A stretch of DNA of 12,496 bases, taken from Entrophospora sp. SA101. Its lineage: Eukaryota > Glomeromycota > Glomeromycetes > Entrophosporales > Entrophosporaceae. Made by a program: the position numbers and the translations under genes. Below, in pieces: positions 7,831-12,496 of the stretch (positions within the stretch are counted from its first letter, which is position 1; each line of letters starts with the position of its first letter). The DNA lies in assembly GCA_958430865.1 (NCBI GenBank), contig CAUDNR010000433.1:1-12496 (forward strand). Direction: 5' to 3'. The notes beneath the pieces were generated by a model, which had not been told where the DNA came from, searched no databases, and was given only the letters and a program-made list of their open reading frames with translations.

Positions 7831-8362
7831 AAGGTTGTAGGCGAAACTCCTCCAGAAATCAATTGACAGAATTTTGACAGTCACTAAGAGGTTTCGGCAG
7901 TTGAAATATTCCCAAAATTGACTTGATGTGAAAATTTTTAAATAATTTCATGACACAATAAAAATTGCAAAATTTGAAATTTTGTTTCTAATTGAAATAT
8001 TAATATTTTTTTTGATTTTAAACTGTCATGAAACCATTTGAAAAATTACATGGTGCCAAAAAGACTTAATTTCGCTTTCACCTCCCCCTTACACCCCAAT
8101 CTAGGAAGGAACAGCAATGCTATATATTTTTTCTCTCTTTTTCTGTTACGCATTCTCTTGTGCATTGATTGTGCAAAAATGGTTAGCAAATATTTTAGTC
8201 TTATATAGAACAAATGATCGTGGCTTGTTATATTGTGTCAGTGGCTCATGTTACTTTCTAAAAATGGTATATACATTTCTGGTTATGCACACAGCCTTTG
8301 AACCTAACTAAAATGGAACATCTTGGAATTTATTATCATTGTCATTGTTATATGTCATTATT
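7831..8362. other. Gap with a hairpin; no gene recognised
   Basis: A short near-inverted pair, CGAAACTCCTCC / GAGGTTTCGG, lies at about 7844-7895, and a larger hairpin at 7930-8048 (listed separately). GC-richer CCTCCCCCTTACACCCC occurs at about 8081-8097. A 64-codon hydrophobic plus-strand frame at 8117-8311 has no family likeness and is probably chance. Confidence 0.5.
7930..8048. repeat. Imperfect inverted repeat (about 23-26-bp arms)
   Basis: Bases 7933-7955 pair with 8024-8046 as an inverted match. The inner ten bases (TTTCATGACA / TGTCATGAAA) are exact, with about 20 of 23 matches overall. The 68-nt loop holds smaller palindromes (AAAATTTGAAATTTT, AATATTAATATT). It could be a small worn MITE or simply a stable hairpin. 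Confidence 0.55.
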
Positions 8363-8530
8363 CCGAACAATCTTAGGAGATGGTACATTTCAATTTTGGG
8401 TAGAAATGGCCCTCAAAATCGAATATCATTTCTTAATTGGATAAATTTTGTGATGATCTTGTAAATTATTTCCAAAAATGGTAATAAAGTGGGTATTTTT
8501 TCAAATGTACCATCTCCTAAGATTGTTCGG
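8363..8530. mobile_element. 168-bp MITE with perfect 28-bp terminal inverted repeats
   Basis: Bases 8363-8390 (beginning CCGAACAATCTTAGGAGATG) are the exact reverse complement of 8503-8530. The inner 112 bp shows no further pairing and no coding frame. Perfect arms point to a fairly recent insertion or to selection by a transposase. On the right, GGGTCC follows the arm, and the true tip may extend there while the left copy has mutated. No clear target duplication is seen. Confidence 0.85.
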
Positions 8531-8948
8531 GGTCCTGATGTAACATATGTTTGATGATCAACAGCCATGGAACACCACAATTATTTTATGATAAATGAAT
8601 GATACAATTGAAGATACAACTGCTGAGATAATAAAATATTAATGCATTATTTGTGGTAAATCATCAAATGATTAAAGTGAAAAAAGTTCTCTTACATCAG
8701 ATATTTTATTACATATAATAATAATCATTTTGCTAGTGACGAAATATTAAAATTATTAAATTACAATTACTAAAATAGTAATGATGACCCTTCACATGAA
8801 ACATCATGTGAGACCGACTTATTGTGATTCATTTGGGCTAAGTGATTGACCAACTTAGCACTTATCACAGTTTTACATAGATCAACTGACTTATCGAATT
8901 TTTTTAAATATGGTGCACCAACTCTTAACCTGGCAATAAAATCACCTG
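8531..8948. other. Gap without a recognised gene
   Basis: Small hairpins occur, TCACATG / CATGTGA at about 8791-8811 and GCTAAGT / ACTTAGC at about 8837-8860. Plus-strand peptide bits such as CIICGKSSND (near 8643) recall transposase debris but are too short to name. Confidence 0.45.
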
Positions 8949-9088
8949 ACTTTGAAACCTTTCAACTCAGCATAGAGACCTTTTTTTAAAAATATACCAG
9001 TAAATATGTTCATTGCAATAATTACTACAAAATTACTGGTTGGTTTGCCAAAAAAATGATTCTATGTTGAGTTGAAAGGTTTCAAAGT
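8949..9088. mobile_element. 140-bp palindromic (foldback) element
   Basis: Bases 8949-8975 and 9062-9088 are inverted copies with 26 of 27 matching (ACTTTGAAACCTTTCAACTC and following bases). The pairing resumes further in as ACCAGTAA (8996-9003) against TTACTGGT (9033-9040), so nearly the whole element can fold on itself. There is no coding capacity. It resembles a MITE and sits just downstream of the transposase relic. Confidence 0.75.
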
Positions 9089-9159
9089 TGAAGTATTTTT
9101 ATAAGTTCTGCCAAAAATTGAAACATATCGTGGGTGGCAATCATTCCAAATTTAGTATT

Positions 9160-10041
9160 CAATGTAACTTATGTCACGTGCAATAATTTTAAATTGTTTC
9201 AATTTCCAAAAATTCATTAAGATTATCTGGTTGATGGTCAGGAAGCTTGCCATTATGAAAAAAATAATTTCCCCAAGCTCTAATACAATGTGACATGTAG
9301 TTCCTTTTCTCCAAAAAATTTTTGCAACCTGCAAACTTGCATCTATTTTCCCCATTCCATTTAACATAATTGATAATACTGGCTTAAACTCAAAAGTTGT
9401 ATATGTTTGTAAGCACCATAAGAATTGTTTGATTTAGAGATTTTGCAATGATCATTCAAATCCTCTAAACATGCTTGCAAGTCAGAGAAGAATAATGATG
9501 AAGCAGAAGAATTTGACAAAAGTAAGGATGTTAATGGTGATATTGACCACATGGATGAGGATGAAAGTGTAGGTGCAGATGTAGATATTGATGGTTGAAA
9601 AAAAGTATCAATTTTTTCAATTGACTTTGCATGTTCTTTTAATTCTTCTATTGCTTTACATCTACACTATTGAGTGGTTCTTGATGTAGAATTATAGTAA
9701 ACTCTCTTATTTTTTAATGCATCTTTCTTCCATACTAACTCCAGCCTTTTTTCAATGTCTTGAATAAGGCTCTGCATGAGCCAGCTCACAAGCCAAATAA
9801 CTTAGTAGGCTCGCAAGCTGAATAAGTTTTTTGGCTTGCAAGCCAGCTCGTGAGGAGCTTTAGTCTTGAAATTCCTATAAATCTTCTACTGACCATTGTT
9901 TACTTTCTTCTAAACTTCTTGGATTTGACCATCATCATTCTCTATTAATTCCAGTTGTTGCTCTTGAAGTTCAGAAAAACAACCATTTTTATTTTGGTGT
10001 CTAGTTGTCACTTGTTGTTTACAATCACTAGGATGAGGCAT
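9160..10041 (-). pseudogene. N-terminal remnant of a fungal DDE-type transposon protein, multiply broken
   Basis: An ATG at 10041, preceded by TATATAAA, opens MPHPSDCKQQVTTRHQNKNG and runs with internal stops in the same frame to 9361. It passes RVYYNSTSRTTQ, KAIEELKEHAKSIEKIDTFF and a Ser-rich stretch (PTLSSSSMWSISPLTS). Below 9367 two other frames continue the likeness: NGMGKIDASLQVAKIFWRKG, then CIRAWGNYFFHNGKLPDHQ and LNEFLEIETI. The pattern of S-R-T, K-A-x-E-L, K-I-x-x-F-F, K-x-D-A-S-x-x-V-A-K, I-R-x-W and G-x-L-P is one I know from the front part of a large family of fungal DDE-type transposon proteins. I cannot name the family with certainty. No catalytic part is present. At least two stops and two frameshifts kill it, and a palindrome is inserted at 9778-9849. 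Confidence 0.6.
9778..9849. repeat. GC-richer palindrome inside the transposase relic
   Basis: Bases 9778-9803 (GAGCCAGCTCACAAGCC...) and 9824-9849 are inverted copies with about 20 of 26 matches, around a 20-bp loop with GGCTCGCAAGC. The 72-bp span is GC-richer than its flanks. It is a multiple of three, so the reading frame upstream and downstream is the same. GAGC/GGCTTGC-type motifs recur inside, which suggests a small self-spreading repeat. Confidence 0.6.
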
Positions 10042-10743
10042 TTTATATAAAAATTAAGCTATAGTGCAAGTCACTTAGTTGCTGAACTTTTTATTGGCTG
10101 TGTAGATCCTTGATCTCCTCCAAAAATGGAAATGTATGACCAAAAAAACAAATCATAGAATTAAAGCTAAGACCTTTCCCTACAATCCAATGATTTTATT
10201 TCTTTGATATGTAACATTACCATATAGAAGAACGATACATCAAAGTTCAAGAATTTACTATGTTAACCCCCCAGATGGTGTGTTACATGGAAAAAATTAT
10301 ATTAAAAAATGAACGAATTGGAAGAATTGAAAATTTTGAATTTTTTAATGGCTGATCTTTATCACGTGATGATGACAATGATGAAATTTTACAACTGAGA
10401 ACGCGTTGCTTTTTTATGTATTACGCAATCATGCATGCCATGCTACACAAGAACAAAAATTTATCTATTTTAGCATCATGTTGACATTAAAATTAAGTTG
10501 GTTTATTTTTTGGTCTATTTATGTATATGTTTTTTGGCCATGAAATAGTTTATTTTATGAAAAACTACATCATTGTACAAAAGATGCTAGGATGTTTCGC
10601 ATCCAACTATTTTTAGGAGGTCTTTAGACTGAACCAGTTATATATTTGGATATAATTCTGTCCTTGACAATCTTCAAAAAACATGTGACTAAAATTTTTT
10701 ATTGCATTTTTGATTGGAATATTTTTTCTCAAAATTGGTGTCA
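10042..10743. other. Gap between two transposon relics; no gene recognised
   Basis: This should include the upstream flank of the 9160-10041 relic and the downstream flank of the Tc1 relic. It holds an ATCACGTGAT palindrome (about 10359-10368) and GTTAACCCCCCAGATGGTGT at 10262. AGGAGGTCTTTAGACT at 10616 repeats the GGAGGTCTTTAGA found in both 193-bp units, so it may be part of the same element's end. Confidence 0.5.
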
Positions 10744-11129
10744 TGGCACAGCAATAGGAGGTCTTTAGACCAAGCCAACCATATTAATATCAAGTTGGCC
10801 ATCCATCACTAGAAATGCATGCCTCAGTCCTTCTAGATATGCTTTCTATATGGAGTTCTTGACCACACTTCTTGTAAAGCAGCTTCAATTCATTGGCATT
10901 TTTTGGGTAATGTGTTTGCTTATCTAATTGCTCCCTTGGCACAGCAATAGGAGGTCTTTAGATCAAGCCAACCATATTAATATCAAGTTGGCCATCCATC
11001 ACTAGAAATGCATGCCTCAGTCCTTCTAGATATGCTTTCTATATGGAGTTCTTGACCACACTTCTTGTAAAGCAGCTTCAATTCATTGGCATTTTTTGGG
11101 TAATGTGTTTGCTTATCTAATTGCTCCCT
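10744..11129. repeat. Tandem duplication, 2 x 193 bp, one difference
   Basis: Bases 10744-10936 and 10937-11129 are the same except C at 10770 against T at 10963. The identity stops sharply on both sides (A10743 against T10936; T10937 against A11130). The unit begins TGGCACAGCAATAGGAGG and ends AATTGCTCCCT. It covers the last codons and downstream flank of a Tc1-type transposase relic. Confidence 0.95.
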
Positions 11130-11190
11130 AGTTCACTCCAAAGATGTTCAATTGGATTAAGATTGTGAAGACCAATTAGGTACTTTTATG
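10790..11190 (-). pseudogene. Tc1/mariner transposase, C-terminal remnant with duplicated tail
   Basis: Reading the minus strand from about 11187, LHNLNPIEHLWSELG carries the NPIEHLW motif that holds the last acid of the DD34E triad. One base shift at about 11129 then gives REQLDKQTHYPKNANEL, QELHIESISRRTEACI and SSDGWPT with stop at 10985-10983. This is a well-kept Tc1 C-terminus, where the family usually ends near GWPTKY. The 193-bp duplication repeats the tail, giving a second copy with stop at 10792-10790. The first two catalytic acids and the DNA-binding part are missing upstream. Tc1 transposases cut and paste DNA at TA sites; this copy cannot act. Confidence 0.85.
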
Positions 11191-11384
11191 AAGGCTCAAA
11201 ATTTTTCCTCTTTGTTTTTTGGCATTTTTATATTTTTAAAAATTTTGATTTTTATAAATGTGATTTTATTTACTAATTTTTAATTTTATTTAATTATGCT
11301 AGCCAAAATCACAAAATTATGCATACATATTCTAGATAATCTACTGCTATATAACTACAAATAATTGATAAAACATTCATCAAG
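11191..11384. other. Short AT-rich spacer
   Basis: T-rich and A-rich sequence between the Tc1 relic and the next small element. ATTTTTAAAAATTTTGATTTTT at about 11227 is a simple palindrome-like run. There is no coding sense. Confidence 0.5.
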
Positions 11385-11538
11385 TATAACTATACATGAA
11401 GTCGAAACTATTTCGACCATTTGCAGATCTGGTTGAAATAGGGTCGAAATAAGGTCAAAACTGATTTTTACTATGTAGTTGCCTCAAGTCGAAGCATTTT
11501 GACTTTAGGGTTTTATTTCAACTTCATGTATAAGTATA
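11385..11538. mobile_element. 154-bp MITE-like element
   Basis: Bases 11385-11407 and 11516-11538 are inverted with 20 of 23 matching; the core TATACATGAAGT is exact. Inside, GTCGAAA / TTTCGAC motifs recur (11401, 11412, 11452, 11488), in both directions. There is no coding frame. The ends are set by the pairing and no target duplication was found. Confidence 0.6.
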
Positions 11539-11686
11539 ATGATTTAGAAGGATTTTTATTTACATATTTAATAAGTAATATTAATAATAAGCACAGATTG
11601 TACTTGTAAAAACCAAGGTTTGTTTGTTATATTCACTCTCATTAATTCCAATGTATATAAGATCTAGATGATCACATAACAATATA

Positions 11687-11866
11687 CAGTCAACCCTCCA
11701 TAAGTGCACCCTCCATAAGTGCACCCCCTCCATAAATGCACCCTGTGTCCCAGTCCCAAGCTCAGGACTTAGAGATAAGTGCACTCCCTCTATGTTCTGC
11801 ACTGCACGGTCTTTTCCTGGTCCCATTTATATAAAACCACCCTCTCTAAGTGCACCCCTGTGACTT
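11687..11866 (+). repeat. Terminal and subterminal TAAGTGCACC repeats of the pogo-like element
   Basis: Two adjacent 15-bp copies of CCTCCATAAGTGCAC are followed by a one-base variant (CATAAATGCAC) and two further AAGTGCA copies, in an otherwise AT-rich region. Such repeats are where CENP-B/pogo-type transposases bind in related elements; binding here is inference. Confidence 0.65.
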
Positions 11867-12293
11867 TCACATGACCATACTGCATTATAAAAAATTTAGT
11901 ATTAGTAATTCCATGTTACATGTACACTAATAATGACATTTTATTAAAACATTGTAAGATAATAATAATTCAAGTAACAAGTAAAAAAAGAATTCTTTCT
12001 TTTATTACAACAAATGATTAATTCTTTCTTTTTAATAGATATAGAGAATTATTAGAATAATAGAGTAAGAATCCAGGAGACAAAGCTCTTGCATTTTTTA
12101 TAGTTGGGATTATTATATATAAAGGTAAAGGAGGGATCATAACAGATAAAATTAAGAATTTTACTTTAAAAAATAAAAATGCCCAGTTATTATATATCAA
12201 TCTTCTAATTCATTATTATCAATAAATTAACATTATTGAATCATTGTTCACTATAATTCATATTCTTTTATAACTCCCAAATAAAAATAATAA
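11867..12293 (+). other. AT-rich leader between the pogo end and its transposase
   Basis: No gene is seen. It has AT-rich simple sequence and presumably the transposase promoter; no clear promoter motif stands out. Confidence 0.4.
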
Positions 12294-12496
12294 ATGTCTT
12301 CAAGTAAAATAACTTTACCTGATACCCAAAAATATGAATTTTGCTTATTTGCTGCAAATAATAAATTGACCAGAAAAGAATATGTTGCACAGATTGAACA
12401 AAAATGGGGGTTACAGTTTATGAATCAACAATAACTAGAACTATACAAAAAAGTAGAAAAATACTTAGCACCAAAATTACCAATCTAGAAGCAAAA
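12294..12496 (+). pseudogene. CENP-B/pogo-type transposase, N-terminus, one frameshift, truncated by window end
   Basis: The ATG at 12294 starts MSSSKITLPDTQKYEFCLFA, then NNKLTRKEYVAQIEQKWG, and stops at 12432-12434. This is the first helix-turn-helix of the CENP-B N-terminal DNA-binding domain, as found in pogo/Tigger transposases. The frame starting about 12407 continues without stop to the last base of the window as VTVYESTITRTIQKSRKIL and NLEAK, the next part of the same domain. Joining needs one more G in the G5 run at about 12404-12409. So either the copy is dead by one deletion or the run was misread. The protein would bind the element's end repeats and, with a DDE domain further on, move it. 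The catalytic part is not in view. Confidence 0.75.

Larger units (their letters stand above)
11685..12496 (+). mobile_element. Left part of a pogo/Tigger-like (CENP-B type) DNA transposon, cut by the window end
   Basis: TA then CAGTCAACCCTCCATAAG (from 11687) is a typical pogo end. CTCCATAAGTGCACC-type motifs repeat at about 11695, 11710, 11728 (as ATAAATGCACC), 11774 and 11843, a GC-rich subterminal zone of about 180 bp. About 600 bp further in, a CENP-B-type transposase starts at 12294 in the same direction. A TIR followed by this transposase fits one element. The right end lies outside the window. Confidence 0.7.

Noticed and set aside
8117..8311. 64-codon hydrophobic frame as a small membrane protein
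   Set aside because: T-rich DNA yields such frames by chance, and there is no conservation sign or promoter.
11581..11826. 81-codon minus-strand frame with repeated EGVHLWR peptide
   Set aside because: Produced by the GTGCACCCTCC repeats at the pogo element's end, so not a gene.
12018..12200. 60-codon minus-strand frame
   Set aside because: AT-rich leader of the pogo-like element; no likeness to any protein.

Overview
The window looks like nuclear DNA of a fungus with a very AT-rich, transposon-filled genome. An arbuscular mycorrhizal fungus (Glomeromycotina, Rhizophagus-like) is the best guess. The reasons are the short GT-AG introns of 77 and 100 nt, a fungal heme-thiolate peroxygenase gene, a jacalin-like lectin gene, and decayed Tc1, pogo/CENP-B and other DDE transposases among many small inverted-repeat elements. 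The species name is inference; the eukaryotic and fungal reading rests on gene structure and families.

Layout. 1-258 is the end of a 19-bp tandem array that starts beyond the window. 271-1069 is a foldback element with long imperfect inverted arms. 1295-1784 (+) is a broken UPF0303-type gene. 1879-2829 (-) is the only clearly intact gene: a three-exon, 257-residue short-type peroxygenase/chloroperoxidase that lies tail to tail with the broken gene. 3804-4393 (+) is a jacalin-like lectin reading frame broken by a 2-nt shift. 4394-6880 holds no recognised gene, apart from one weak candidate small secreted protein and two relic pogo-type ends.

6899-7830 is a decayed tandem repeat with a unit of about 310 bp. 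8363-8530 is a 168-bp MITE with perfect 28-bp terminal repeats, and 8949-9088 is a 140-bp palindromic element. 9160-10041 (-) is a dead N-terminal part of a fungal DDE-type transposon protein, itself interrupted by a GC-richer palindrome. 10744-11190 (-) is a Tc1/mariner C-terminal remnant whose last 193 bp were duplicated in tandem very recently. 11385-11538 is another small inverted-repeat element. From 11687 to the window end lies the left side of a pogo/Tigger-like element: its CAGT end, its repeated GTGCA subterminal motifs and the start of a CENP-B-type transposase with one frameshift.

How the parts relate. I see no operon or shared pathway. The window has one live-looking host gene (peroxygenase), two damaged host-type genes (UPF0303 and lectin), and nested mobile-element debris of several kinds and ages. 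The strongest observations are the complete exon model of the peroxygenase, the 2-nt lesion in the lectin, the frame-keeping repeats of the foldback element, the near-identical 193-bp duplication, and the pogo element entering at the right edge. I did not find a convincing new multi-gene system.
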